Numbered from the stretch's first letter, positions 1-8,557 are shown. The stretch is 64,000 bases of DNA from Bradyrhizobiaceae bacterium (GCA_003963145.1 RXJJ01000003.1:300146-364145), one strand, 5' to 3'. Notes: a model not told the origin generated them from the letters alone. Translations and numbers: made by a program.

Positions 1-1077
1 CCGCGAGGGGTCCACCTTCTTGCCGCGATGGGTCATGGTGCCGAGCGGCAGCGCGTGCTTGATGAACACGGTGTCGACCGTTTGCAGATAAAATTCTGCG
101 GTCAGATCCATCACCGCCAGATACTCATCATAAAAATCCCGATGCTTGTCGACCAGATCGCCGTCGCCCTTCACCAGATTGGCAAAAAGCTTCTTGTGGG
201 CTTCCAGATGGCGATCGAGATTCATGCTGACAAAGCCGGTGAGCTGCAGGAAGCCCGGATAGACGTCCCGCATGAAACCGGGATGCGGAAACGGCACCTT
301 GGTGATGACGTGGCTCTGAAACCAGTTGAGGCCCTTGTCGCCTGCCAGCTGATTAACGGCGGTGGGGTTGCGGCGCGTGTCGATCGGACCGCCCATCAGC
401 GTCATCGACACCGGGATGTAGGGATCGTTCTCCGCTTCCATCCGCGACACCGCGGCCAGAACCGGCACAGAGGGCTGACACACCGCGACGATATGGATGT
501 TGCCGCCGAGCGCATGCAGCATCTCGATGACATAATCGACATAGTCCTCAAGATCGAAGCGCCCCGCCGCAAGCGGGACCATGCGGGCGTCGCTCCAGTC
601 GGTGATATAGACCTCGTGATTGGGTAGGAACGCTTCGACCGTGCCGCGCAGAAGCGTCGCGTAGTGGCCAGACATCGGCGCGACGATCAGCACGCGCGGC
701 TGCGGTTCGCGCAGCGGGCGCACGAAATGGCGCTGAAAATAAAGCAGGCGGCAGAATGGTTTTTCCCACACCGACTTGGTCTCGACAGGCGTGCGCACGC
801 CCTGCACCTGGGTGTCGGTGATACGCCATTCCGGTTTGCCATAACGGCGGGTGGTGCGCTCGAACACCTCGCAGCTGGCCGCAACCGATTTGCCGAATTC
901 AGTATTGGTGAGCGGGTTGAGCGGATTCTGGAACATCAGCCGCGTGGCATCCGCAAACGCCCGGGCCGGATTGAGCGAGGCCTGGCCCATCTCGTACATC
1001 CAGTACATCGGAGACGTGGCAGGTGAACTGGTTTCGACCGGCGATTCCGGTAAACGTGCAAATTCTCCGATGGGCAT
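1..1077 (-). CDS. phaZ: Intracellular polyhydroxyalkanoate depolymerase, 3' end cut by window edge
   Basis: The first 359 codons are present and the reading frame is still open at base 1, so the C-terminus lies outside the window. The family hydrolyses stored poly-3-hydroxybutyrate on granules in the cytoplasm. A lipase-box-like segment reads VAVCQPSVP with Cys at about residue 200; intracellular depolymerases of the Ralstonia PhaZ1 type use a cysteine nucleophile at this site, in place of serine. The ATG at 1077 is preceded by GAGGAAC. There is no signal peptide, which fits an intracellular enzyme. The catalytic Asp and His expected further downstream cannot be checked. The gene is divergent from regB. 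Confidence 0.88.
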   Translation of the reverse strand, partial: MPIGEFARLPESPVETSSPATSPMYWMYEMGQASLNPARAFADATRLMFQNPLNPLTNTEFGKSVAASCEVFERTTRRYGKPEWRITDTQVQGVRTPVETKSVWEKPFCRLLYFQRHFVRPLREPQPRVLIVAPMSGHYATLLRGTVEAFLPNHEVYITDWSDARMVPLAAGRFDLEDYVDYVIEMLHALGGNIHIVAVCQPSVPVLAAVSRMEAENDPYIPVSMTLMGGPIDTRRNPTAVNQLAGDKGLNWFQSHVITKVPFPHPGFMRDVYPGFLQLTGFVSMNLDRHLEAHKKLFANLVKGDGDLVDKHRDFYDEYLAVMDLTAEFYLQTVDTVFIKHALPLGTMTHRGKKVDPSR

Positions 1078-1113
1078 TTGCGTTCCTCGATCTGTTCCGC
1101 GCCGCAACATAGT

Positions 1114-1127
1114 GTCGCATATGCGGC
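1114..1127. promoter_or_regulatory. Palindromic site between phaZ and regB, possible RegA-type box
   Basis: The bases form GTCGC-N4-GCGGC with a perfect 10-bp core palindrome (CGCATATGCG, 1116-1125). The site lies about 110 bases before regB and about 37 bases before the phaZ start. RegA/RegR family sites contain GCGAC/GCGGC-like half-sites, so autoregulation of regB is conceivable. This is inference from a short motif only. Confidence 0.25.
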
Positions 1128-1237
1128 AGTCAATCCGGCTATCAGATCAGGTCTGCCTTGCATTCCGCTTAAAGGCCTATCTTCATGGTGGAACTTGATA
1201 TTCTTTCCTGCTGAGGCCCGGTTATAGTGGTGACGCC

Positions 1238-2593
1238 ATGAGCGATCTTGCGCAGCCCGGCCTGTATCATTCGCACCGAGCTGTGCGTCTCGACACGATT
1301 CTCCGGTTTCGCTGGCTGGCGGCGCTTGGACAGCTGGTAGCGATTTTCATTGTCGCGCAGGGACTGGATTTCGAAGTTCCAATCATTCCTTGCCTGACGG
1401 TGGTCGGAATTTCCGCCGCGCTTAACCTGACGCTGCAAACAGTCTTCAGCCCGGTGCACCGTCTCGATCCGCCGTTCGCAGCTCTCCTGCTGGCGATCAA
1501 CATCGCCGAACTCGCCGCCTTGTTGTTCCTGACCGGCGGCTTGCAGAATCCGTTTTCGTTTCTGTTCCTCGCGCCGGTGCTGATCTCAGCGACAGCCTTG
1601 CCGACCCGGTACACCATCGCTCTCGGTCTGCTCGCGGCGCTTTGCGCATTGGTGCTTGGATTTTTCCATTTGCCGCTGCCATGGGACAACGACGATCCTC
1701 TGGTGCTGCCGCGCACATACATGATCGGCGTGTGGCTCTCGATTGTCCTGGCGCTCGGCGTGACCAGCCTGTACGCCTTTCAGGTCACCGAGGAATCCCG
1801 CAAGCTATCGGATGCGCTCGCCGCCACCGAACTCGTTCTGACGCGCGAGCAGCATCTGACGCAGATCGACGGGCTTGCCGCCGCCGCCGCGCACGAACTT
1901 GGCACCCCGCTGTCGACCATCTTTCTGATCTCGCGCGAACTCGAGAAGCTGACGCAGGGCGTCGATCAGGGAGGCCCGCATCTGGATGAACACGTCGTCG
2001 CGGATCTGAAGACGCTGCGCGAACAGGCGCAGCGCTGCCGCGATATTTTGAGTAAAATCACGCAGCTGTCGTCCAGCGGCGCGCCGATTGACCGGATGCC
2101 GCTGTCGCTTCTGATCGAGGAAAGCGTTGCCCCGCATCGCGAGTTTGGCATTGCGATCAAGATTCGTATTGCCGTCACTGGCTCGGCGGAGCCGGTCGGA
2201 ATGCGCAATCCCGCGATCCTTTATGGCGTGGGAAATATTCTGGAGAACGCGGTCGATTTTGCGAAATCAGCCGTCGAGGTGAACGCCTGGTGGAATGACG
2301 AACGCGTGGAAATCGTCATTTCCGATGATGGCCCGGGCATTCCGCCGGATCTGCTGAAACGGATCGGGGAACCCTATCTGTCACGCCGCCCTCCAGGCGA
2401 GGAGGGCGCCGGTGAACATCGCGGCCTTGGCCTCGGCGTGTTCATCGCCCGAACATTACTCGAACGGACGGGCGCGAAAGTGCTGTTCAACAATCTTGTT
2501 TTCCCCGATCATGGCGCCGTGGTCAGCATTGTCTGGCCGCGCGAACGCTTTGAAAGGCGCGAAGAACAAGGCCTTTCGGGCACGGGTACGTAA
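1238..2593 (+). CDS. regB: Redox-sensing membrane histidine kinase of the RegB/PrrB/ActS family
   Basis: The 451-residue protein begins with six or so membrane helices (about residues 20-185), followed by a kinase core. The RegB hallmark GGLQNPF sits at residues 100-106, a region tied to quinone sensing in the family. The H-box AAHELGTPLSTI has the phosphorylated His at residue 219. Cys267 in QRCRDIL matches the redox-active cysteine of Rhodobacter RegB (Cys265). The ATP-binding part has N (ILENAVDFA) and G boxes (DDGPGIP, GLGLGVFIA). RegB phosphorylates RegA to control respiration, carbon and nitrogen fixation genes. regA follows 93 bases downstream, so the two are probably co-transcribed. 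Confidence 0.93.
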   Translation: MSDLAQPGLYHSHRAVRLDTILRFRWLAALGQLVAIFIVAQGLDFEVPIIPCLTVVGISAALNLTLQTVFSPVHRLDPPFAALLLAINIAELAALLFLTGGLQNPFSFLFLAPVLISATALPTRYTIALGLLAALCALVLGFFHLPLPWDNDDPLVLPRTYMIGVWLSIVLALGVTSLYAFQVTEESRKLSDALAATELVLTREQHLTQIDGLAAAAAHELGTPLSTIFLISRELEKLTQGVDQGGPHLDEHVVADLKTLREQAQRCRDILSKITQLSSSGAPIDRMPLSLLIEESVAPHREFGIAIKIRIAVTGSAEPVGMRNPAILYGVGNILENAVDFAKSAVEVNAWWNDERVEIVISDDGPGIPPDLLKRIGEPYLSRRPPGEEGAGEHRGLGLGVFIARTLLERTGAKVLFNNLVFPDHGAVVSIVWPRERFERREEQGLSGTGT

Positions 2594-2686
2594 ACACGCG
2601 ACATTGCGTCGCACCTCGCTTTGGCGGACTTCTACGAAGTCCACTTGGTGGCGCCACAATGCCCCTCCATCTTCCCCGAGGATAAA

Positions 2687-3280
2687 ATGAAAGGGCCCAA
2701 CGTGAACGTGACATTGCAAACGTCCTCCTCAGCCGACGCCTCCATCGCCGCGATGGCCGATCGTTCTCTCCTGATCGTGGAAGATGATAAGGCGTTTCTC
2801 GAACGGCTGTCGCGGGCGATGGAAGCGCGCGGCTTTCTTGTGACGAGTTGCGACAATGTTCCCGAGGGTCTCGCCTTCATCGACAAGACACCGCCCGCGT
2901 TCGCCGTGGTGGATCTCCGCCTCGGTGATGGGAACGGTCTCGATGTGGTCGGCGCCTTGCAGAACAAGCGGCCCGACGCACGCGCCATCGTGCTGACCGG
3001 CTACGGCAACATCGCCACCGCCGTCACCGCCGTGAAGCTTGGCGCTGTCGACTATCTCGCCAAGCCTGCGGATGCCGACGATGTCGTCGCGGCGCTCCTC
3101 GCCATCGGCCGCGACAAGGCCGATTTGCCTGCGAACCCGATGTCGGCGGATCGCGTGCGCTGGGAACACATTCAGCGCATTTACGAAATGTGCGACCGCA
3201 ACGTTTCCGAAACCGCACGGCGGCTCAATATGCATCGCCGTACGCTGCAGCGCATTCTCGCCAAACGCGCTCCGCGCTGA
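2687..3280 (+). CDS. regA: Response regulator of the RegA/PrrA/ActR family
   Basis: The receiver domain (about residues 22-140) carries the acidic pair in IVEDD, the phospho-acceptor Asp76 in AVVDLRLGDG, and the conserved Lys in LAKPAD. A Fis-type helix-turn-helix closes the protein (VSETARRLNMHRRTLQRIL), nearly invariant in RegA orthologues. The frame is open from 2621, but the ATG at 2687 has GAGG seven bases upstream and gives 197 residues, close to the usual 180-200. A later ATG at 2753 is also possible. The partner kinase gene regB lies immediately upstream. Confidence 0.92.
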   Translation: MKGPNVNVTLQTSSSADASIAAMADRSLLIVEDDKAFLERLSRAMEARGFLVTSCDNVPEGLAFIDKTPPAFAVVDLRLGDGNGLDVVGALQNKRPDARAIVLTGYGNIATAVTAVKLGAVDYLAKPADADDVVAALLAIGRDKADLPANPMSADRVRWEHIQRIYEMCDRNVSETARRLNMHRRTLQRILAKRAPR

Positions 3281-3699
3281 CGGTTACGCCAATAGCCGCG
3301 GCGCGTATGGCGCCGCGGAACAATCCCTGTCCGGGCGCGTTGGTCGCGGGAAGTTGGATCAGGGAGCGCGGTCTCCGCGTAAGACCATGCGCAAGGCACG
3401 CCATATTGATATTTCCACCCGCCTCGAAGCCACCAAACGGCTGGGTCTGGTTGAGGATTATCAAATCGACTGGCGCTCCAAATCGCTTTGCGCGCCCCGT
3501 GTCACGATCTGCGCACGAGCGCAAACTCCCCGGCAAGTGACCAAGAATTATGTGTCTATCCTGCTCGAACAGCTTGTGCCCACCCGTGAAATCGTGGTGA
3601 CACGAAGAATGAAGATTTCGTAACGGCCGGACGCGTCGGGTCGCGTCCTGAAATCTGATCACATTCGAAACAAGCACATTCATACAGCGGTGGCAGGCC
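3281..3699. other. Intergenic region with one weak open frame
   Basis: These 419 bases between regA and the heme-oxygenase-like gene hold no convincing gene. An open frame at 3387-3623 (78 codons, plus strand, ATG start) reads MRKARHIDISTRLEATKRLG at its start. Its third codon positions are visibly less GC-rich than in neighbouring genes and no clear ribosome binding site precedes it. It matches nothing I recognise and may be chance. An FNR-like box lies inside it (separate entry). Confidence 0.4.
3451..3464. promoter_or_regulatory. FNR/FixK-like box upstream of heme oxygenase
   Basis: The bases TTGAGGATTATCAA match the FNR/FixK consensus TTGAT-N4-ATCAA at nine of ten positions (G in place of T at position 5). 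The site is 236 bases upstream of the heme-oxygenase-like start, rather far for a class II promoter unless the transcript has a long leader. It lies inside the weak frame 3387-3623, so chance cannot be excluded. Confidence 0.3.
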
Positions 3700-4266
3700 A
3701 TGAGCCTTCTTATTCAGGATACGATCCGCGAGGCCACGCATCATTCGCACCGTCGGCTCGATCTGGCGCTGTCCTGGCTCGATCTTAAGCAACCCCGTTA
3801 TTATGCGGGCTTTCTTCGCAGCCAGGCCGAAGCCCTGCTTCCGCTCGAAAGCGCGCTCGAGGCGGGTGGCATCCCGGACATCCTGAGTGACTGGCCGCTC
3901 CGTGCGCGCTCTGCCGCACTCCAGCTTGACCTCGATGTGATGAACATCTCGCCGGTGCCGTTGCCGACACCGGATATTGGCAGTGCCGCGCAGATGCTGG
4001 GCGCGGTCTATGTTCTCGAGGCTTCTCGCATGGGCGCACGCGTGATGCTTGCGCGCCTGGCTCAGCATCCCGAGTCGATGTCCATCGAAGCGACGAAATA
4101 TCTCAAGCACGGTTTCGGCAAGCGCTTCTGGCCGACATTCCTCGACGTGCTGGAAAACCACCCCGCAGCGAAGTCGGATGTTTCAGGCGTGCTGCTGGGC
4201 GCGCAAACAGCCTTCAGCATGTTTGAAACCGCACTGGCGCCCGTGGTCAGCGTCGAGGCGGCCTGA
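3700..4266 (+). CDS. Biliverdin-producing heme oxygenase-like protein (BphO type)
   Basis: At 188 residues the protein has the length of bacterial heme oxygenases, which open heme to biliverdin, iron and CO. The N-terminal segment IREATHHSHRRLD holds the region of the proximal heme histidine. The distal helix reads GAVYVLEASRMGARV, aligning with the family pattern LYVLEGSxLGG, but two glycines that normally lie against heme are alanine here. In many relatives such a gene sits beside a bacteriophytochrome; no phytochrome is seen in this window, so iron release or a remote photoreceptor are both possible roles. It follows regA on the same strand. Confidence 0.75.
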   Translation: MSLLIQDTIREATHHSHRRLDLALSWLDLKQPRYYAGFLRSQAEALLPLESALEAGGIPDILSDWPLRARSAALQLDLDVMNISPVPLPTPDIGSAAQMLGAVYVLEASRMGARVMLARLAQHPESMSIEATKYLKHGFGKRFWPTFLDVLENHPAAKSDVSGVLLGAQTAFSMFETALAPVVSVEAA

Positions 4267-4269
4267 TCG

Positions 4270-4761
4270 TTATTCGTCGATCATGCCGTGACCCTGCGGG
4301 TCGATCATTCTGTTGATCCGCCGCGCCGCGACCAGCCCGAACCGCAAGAGCATCAGCTTGCGCGTTGCCGCCGGAATACGATGTTCGGGCGCGTCGCAAT
4401 GCAGATACGCGCCATAGGAATCCGCGACAATCAGGCCGGTATCGTCGGGAAAAATCTCGCACGGCAGATCCTGCGTGAAGGCGAAAAACAGCCGGTCGCA
4501 ATGCATCCGGTAGTCCTGCCATTTCTGATCGGCTCGCAAATCCTCCAGTGACGATTTGATTTCCACGATCCAGACATCGCCGCGCTCATTGATGGCGACG
4601 AGATCGGCGCGGCGGCCGGACGGCAGCGGCAATTCGCTAATGCATGAAAAACCGAGCGAGGCGAGCAGCCGCGACGTGCCGCGCGCGATCGCCAGCGCGG
4701 TCTCCGACTGGCGGCGGTCGGCGGGGAACTGGACCATCAAAGAGGGGCCGGGCGGGCTCAT
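4270..4761 (-). CDS. mmcB: MmcB-family DNA repair protein (PD-(D/E)xK-like nuclease fold)
   Basis: The protein has about 163 residues from the ATG at 4761; a GTG at 4770 would add three. The core GRRADLVAINERGDVWIVEIKSS matches the Asp...Glu-x-Lys arrangement of restriction-endonuclease-like folds, followed by KWQDYRMHCDRLFFAF. MmcB is an SOS-linked mitomycin C resistance protein described in Caulobacter and is widespread in alphaproteobacteria. No LexA-type repeat was found upstream. Its 3' end meets the heme-oxygenase-like gene tail to tail (3-base gap), and its promoter region is shared with the divergent hydrolase gene. Confidence 0.8.
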   Translation of the reverse strand: MSPPGPSLMVQFPADRRQSETALAIARGTSRLLASLGFSCISELPLPSGRRADLVAINERGDVWIVEIKSSLEDLRADQKWQDYRMHCDRLFFAFTQDLPCEIFPDDTGLIVADSYGAYLHCDAPEHRIPAATRKLMLLRFGLVAARRINRMIDPQGHGMIDE

Positions 4762-4895
4762 GAACTGCACATTAAAATGGCGTGAAGTGTCATCCTAGCA
4801 GACGGACTGATTCCGGCACGCGAAAATCTCTCAAAGCGGCGTGACCCGTCCGACAAATGGCTTGGCGCGGTTCTAAAAATCGGCAATGTGCGCGC

Positions 4896-5585
4896 ATGAG
4901 CAATGAACCCGACACCGCCAACGAAACTTCCGCCGGACCTTCGAAGGCGCAAGCCGTCATCATTCCCGTCACGCCGTTTCAGCAGAATTGCACGCTGATA
5001 TGGTGCACGGCGACCAGCAAGGCGGTGGTGATCGATCCCGGCGGTGACCTGCAGCAAATCTCCAAAGCCATCACGCAGGCGGGCGTTACTGTCGACCAGA
5101 TCTGGCTGACGCACGGCCATATCGATCATGTCGGCGCCGCGGCGGACTTGCGCGACGCGCTCAAGGTCGGGATCACCGGACCGCACATGGCGGACAAATA
5201 TCTTCTCGACCATGTCGTGGAAAGCGGCATGCGCTTCGGCATGACCGGCGTGCGCAACTTCACGCCCGACCGCTGGCTCAATGAAGGCGACACGGTCAGC
5301 GTCGGCGAATTGACGTTCGAGATTTTCCACTGTCCCGGCCACTCGCCCGGCAGCGTGGTCTATTTCAACAAGGAAATGCGCTTCGCCCATGTCGGCGACG
5401 TGCTGTTCAACGGCTCGGTCGGCCGCAGCGACCTGCCGGGCGGCGACCACGCCACCCTCATCAAATCGATCACGGACAAGCTGCTGCCGCTCGGCGACGA
5501 TGTCGGCTTCATTTGCGGGCATGGTCCGGGCTCAAGCATCGGCCATGAGCGCATGACCAACCCGTTCCTGAACGGGCTGGCCTGA
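4896..5585 (+). CDS. Metallo-beta-lactamase-fold hydrolase (glyoxalase II-like)
   Basis: The protein has 229 residues from the ATG at 4896; an in-frame ATG at 4857 gives an unlikely 13-residue extension. Metal ligands are visible in LTHGHIDHVGA (HxHxDH), HCPGHSPGS and FAHVGDVLF, and the C-terminal CGHGPGSSIGHE supplies the last His. The layout matches the short YcbL/GloB-like thioesterases that bind one or two zinc or iron ions. The substrate cannot be named. The gene stands alone, divergent from mmcB and 47 bases before an NTF2-like gene. Confidence 0.85.
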   Translation: MSNEPDTANETSAGPSKAQAVIIPVTPFQQNCTLIWCTATSKAVVIDPGGDLQQISKAITQAGVTVDQIWLTHGHIDHVGAAADLRDALKVGITGPHMADKYLLDHVVESGMRFGMTGVRNFTPDRWLNEGDTVSVGELTFEIFHCPGHSPGSVVYFNKEMRFAHVGDVLFNGSVGRSDLPGGDHATLIKSITDKLLPLGDDVGFICGHGPGSSIGHERMTNPFLNGLA

Positions 5586-5632
5586 GGTATGACTTGATGA
5601 AAGAGGCCTGATGCCCTGAAAGGGAGGCTGCG

Positions 5633-6013
5633 ATGGACGATCGGGCCGTGCGGGCGGCGCTGGAGCGCCATTGGGAGGCTTCGGACGCCAACGATTTCCG
5701 GGCCGAGCATGAAATCTATCGCGAGGATGCCGTTCTTTATTATCCGCAATCGGGTGAACGGATTCGCGGCCGCCGCAACATTGAAGAGAGCCGCTTCGTT
5801 CAGCCAAACAAGAAACGCTTCACGCTGAAGCGAATTATCGGAAACGGCAATCTCTGGGTCTCGGAATTCATACTCAGCTACGACGGCGTTCCCTCTTATG
5901 CCGTGAGCATCATGGAATTTCGCGAAGGCCTGGTCGCCAGCGAAACGCAATATTTCGCAGCCTCCTTCGATCCCGCGCCGTCGCGCGCGCATCTTGTCGA
6001 ACCGACGCGCTGA
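5633..6013 (+). CDS. NTF2/SnoaL-like fold protein of unknown function
   Basis: This 126-residue protein starts with an amphipathic helix (VRAALERHWEASDAND) followed by YREDAVLYYPQSGERIRGRRNIEES, the typical pattern of a SnoaL-like cone-fold domain that shields a small hydrophobic pocket. There is no signal peptide. An AGGGAGG ribosome binding site lies just before the ATG. Members include steroid isomerase-like enzymes and polyketide cyclases, but nothing here selects a substrate. It may be co-transcribed with the upstream hydrolase, 47 bases away. Confidence 0.8.
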   Translation: MDDRAVRAALERHWEASDANDFRAEHEIYREDAVLYYPQSGERIRGRRNIEESRFVQPNKKRFTLKRIIGNGNLWVSEFILSYDGVPSYAVSIMEFREGLVASETQYFAASFDPAPSRAHLVEPTR

Positions 6014-6032
6014 ACTCGACATTTCATCGCGT

Positions 6033-7205
6033 CTAGTTCAGCGACGCCTTCAGCGCGGAGGCCGCCGAGGCATAGCCGCCCCGCGCGCCATCGACGAAAT
6101 GAAAATGATCGGGCTTGTTGGACTGCGTGAAGCAGGTGATGAGCGCGGCATCCTGCCGGTGAACGCCATACCGCAGCGATCCCGCTTTCGTCGCCTCGGC
6201 GAGGCGCGCCTCGATTGCGTCGGCGACCTGCGGCGTGCAGTCGATCACCATGCGCAGGCCGTCGTCATATTTGCGGAAGTCGGAATTCTCCACCAGCTGC
6301 CGCATGTAATTTCCCGGCACGAAACCGCCACGCACGATGCCGTAGCGGAATGTCAGATGCGAGGCCAGCGAACGGCCCATCACGCGCAGATGACGCAGCA
6401 CCAACGGGCCCTTGTTGCGAACCCGCGCCATGTAGTCGATGCCGGGCGGTGGCCATTTCATCGGCGGCCCCGTCAACGGCACCGGCCGCCCGCCGGCCGG
6501 CGTCTTTTCGACGATCGCCAGAACGTCATCGACGGCGGCGCGAAAAGCCGGCATGTCGGCGCGGCTCGCGGGCACCATCAGGATTGAAAAGATGATGCCC
6601 TGCTTTGCCGGAATTTCCGAGAAGTGGCACGACAGGCCGGAGAGATCGGGCAGCGACCCCGGCGGCGCCGGCGCAATCGCGAACTCGCCGCGCTTCATCG
6701 CCGCATCCGCCCATGCGAGTCCGCCGCCGCCGAACATCGCATACGACACGTAGGGCGAAGGCGCATAGCGCGCGATTCGTACATCGACGCCCGCCGCGCG
6801 GATCGCATCGACCGGTATTATCGCAATCCGCATGGTCAGATCGAGCGCGTCCTTCACCCAGGCGGCGGTGGCGGCCAAAGCGTCCCGCGCCAGCTCGGCC
6901 TCATGCGGCGCGATCGCAAAGCTCGCGCCGTCGCCGCCGAACACGAACGGAAATTCGCGCTTCTCCAGCGCATTGGTGACAGCGGCGATCACCGCCGCGC
7001 CCGCCATGTTTACCGCCTTGTAGCGGTTGCTGGCGATCGCCTTCGTCGATTGCACGATATCCGAGATGCCGATCAGCCAGCCGTCCGGGACAGGCTGATA
7101 CAGGGAGGGGTCGGTCAGCTGGCTGAAGCGGTCGAAAACCGGCAGGCCGCTGTAAAACGCACCCGCATCCTTCTCTTCCCCGCTGCCGTGATTGGACGAA
7201 TTCAT
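6033..7205 (-). CDS. DUF3095 family protein with nucleotide-cyclase-like N-terminus
   Basis: The 390-residue protein opens with DGWLIGISDIVQSTKAI and, some 45 residues on, FPFVFGGDGASFAI. The pairing of a D-(I/V)-x-x-S/T segment with a GGDGA loop resembles the two metal-binding strands of class III cyclases and GGDEF-like palms. A second domain holds FRYGIVRGGFVPGNYMRQLVENSDFRKYDDGLRM. DUF3095 members have no assigned biochemical role as far as I know. AAGG stands four bases before the start. The gene stands alone, tail to tail with the NTF2-like gene. Confidence 0.8.
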   Translation of the reverse strand: MNSSNHGSGEEKDAGAFYSGLPVFDRFSQLTDPSLYQPVPDGWLIGISDIVQSTKAIASNRYKAVNMAGAAVIAAVTNALEKREFPFVFGGDGASFAIAPHEAELARDALAATAAWVKDALDLTMRIAIIPVDAIRAAGVDVRIARYAPSPYVSYAMFGGGGLAWADAAMKRGEFAIAPAPPGSLPDLSGLSCHFSEIPAKQGIIFSILMVPASRADMPAFRAAVDDVLAIVEKTPAGGRPVPLTGPPMKWPPPGIDYMARVRNKGPLVLRHLRVMGRSLASHLTFRYGIVRGGFVPGNYMRQLVENSDFRKYDDGLRMVIDCTPQVADAIEARLAEATKAGSLRYGVHRQDAALITCFTQSNKPDHFHFVDGARGGYASAASALKASLN

Positions 7206-7393
7206 AATGCCTTGGAATTCATAACGCCTTGAAACTTATAAAGCCCCGCCGCACGCGCCTCGCAACGCCAATACCAGCGTTTCAGAAATAGTGCAGCCAA
7301 ACAATACGCTGATTATGATTCCCTTTTGTGTGAGGCTGGTGCCCTGTGCCGAAACCGGCACTTTTCCCGGCGTCGGGAGTTCCCGGACTGCCC

Positions 7394-8539
7394 TCAGGAC
7401 ACGTATTGCACCCTGGCCGGAATCTTTGACAACGGCTCCGCGCCGCTTTCACCGATCAAGACCGGATATTCGAGACGCATGCCGGCCACGCCCGGCTGAT
7501 AGAAGTGCGTGCCGAGCGCAATCACCATGCCCGCAGCCAACACGTCGTTGCTATTCGCGTTCATGAAAGGCCGCGTGCGCGCGCATGTGCCAAGCCCATG
7601 ACCAAACAGCGGCAGGCCAAATTCCTCAAGACCGTGGCGCTTGTAGGCTTCCACTCCCATCGCGACGCAGTCACGCACCGCGCGCCCGGGACGGATCGCC
7701 GAAAGCATCGTCGCGGCGACGTCCTCCCAACAGGCGATGGCCCGCTTCTGTGCGTCGTTCGGTGTGCCGAAGAACACCGGGATCGACAGGTCCGACATGT
7801 AGAGATCGATCAGCGGATGCAGATCGATCACGACGAATTCGTCGCGCCTGATCTTGCGCTCGGTGCTTTGCTGGGTCACGCCCCGGAAAAACGATGTGCG
7901 CTCGCCAGCACCGACCTCCGTGCCGCCCGTCACGGACCACGACCACATTGACCCATGATCGCGGATCGCCGATTCCACCACTCCCGCGACGTGATTTTCC
8001 GTTACGCCCTCGCGCACAGCCGCAACCCCCGCTGTCAATCCTGCATCGGCGGCCGCAGCCGCCATGCGCAAGCGCTCGATTTCTGCCGCCGACTTGATGA
8101 TCATGCACTCGTCGATCCACTGCACGCCATTGACGAGGCGGGTATCGGGGAGCCGTTGCGCAAGGTCGAGATATTCGCCGGCGGTCAGCATGCCCGGAGC
8201 CACCTGCGCAGCGCCGGGATGACTGATGTCGAGTCCGACCGGACCGCTCACGCCGCGCGCCTTCAGGCGCTCGACAATCGCGTCGGCCATTCCCGACCCC
8301 GTGAAGGTGAAGAGATTGCCGTGGCATCCCTCGTGCTTCACCCGTTCGGCGTCCATCGCCCAGTACACCACATCGCAGTCCCCGCGGGCCGTGACGATCA
8401 CGGCACCGCGCCAGCACATGAAAGTGCCGCACAGATAGTGCAGTGAAGCCTGACGCGTGCCGACATACGCGCCGATATCGTCCTTGCTCAGACGCGCTGC
8501 GAGCGCGGCGACGCGCGCGGAAAAGTCGATCGGTTGCAT
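7394..8539 (-). CDS. M24 'pita-bread' family hydrolase, creatinase/ectoine-hydrolase-like
   Basis: The 381 residues comprise an N-terminal creatinase domain (1 to about 145) and a C-terminal pita-bread domain. Of the usual dinuclear metal ligands, Asp239, Asp250 (IDLHPLIDLYMSDLS), His314 (FGHGLGT) and Glu357 (RLEY) are present. The expected Glu in the 'IEPGIY' position is Gly343 (ALGTHFY), and the second active-site His region reads CARTRP. This suggests a metal-independent C-N hydrolase such as creatinase or ectoine hydrolase, not a true aminopeptidase. The gene starts 18 bases after the Bug-protein gene and is probably its operon partner. Confidence 0.82.
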   Translation of the reverse strand: MQPIDFSARVAALAARLSKDDIGAYVGTRQASLHYLCGTFMCWRGAVIVTARGDCDVVYWAMDAERVKHEGCHGNLFTFTGSGMADAIVERLKARGVSGPVGLDISHPGAAQVAPGMLTAGEYLDLAQRLPDTRLVNGVQWIDECMIIKSAAEIERLRMAAAAADAGLTAGVAAVREGVTENHVAGVVESAIRDHGSMWSWSVTGGTEVGAGERTSFFRGVTQQSTERKIRRDEFVVIDLHPLIDLYMSDLSIPVFFGTPNDAQKRAIACWEDVAATMLSAIRPGRAVRDCVAMGVEAYKRHGLEEFGLPLFGHGLGTCARTRPFMNANSNDVLAAGMVIALGTHFYQPGVAGMRLEYPVLIGESGAEPLSKIPARVQYVS

Positions 8540-8557
8540 GATAGGCCCTACGTGACG

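Noticed and set aside
4762-4895. LexA box upstream of mmcB
   Set aside because: The alphaproteobacterial GTTC-N7-GTTC pattern was looked for; only a single GTTC half-site near 4870 is present.
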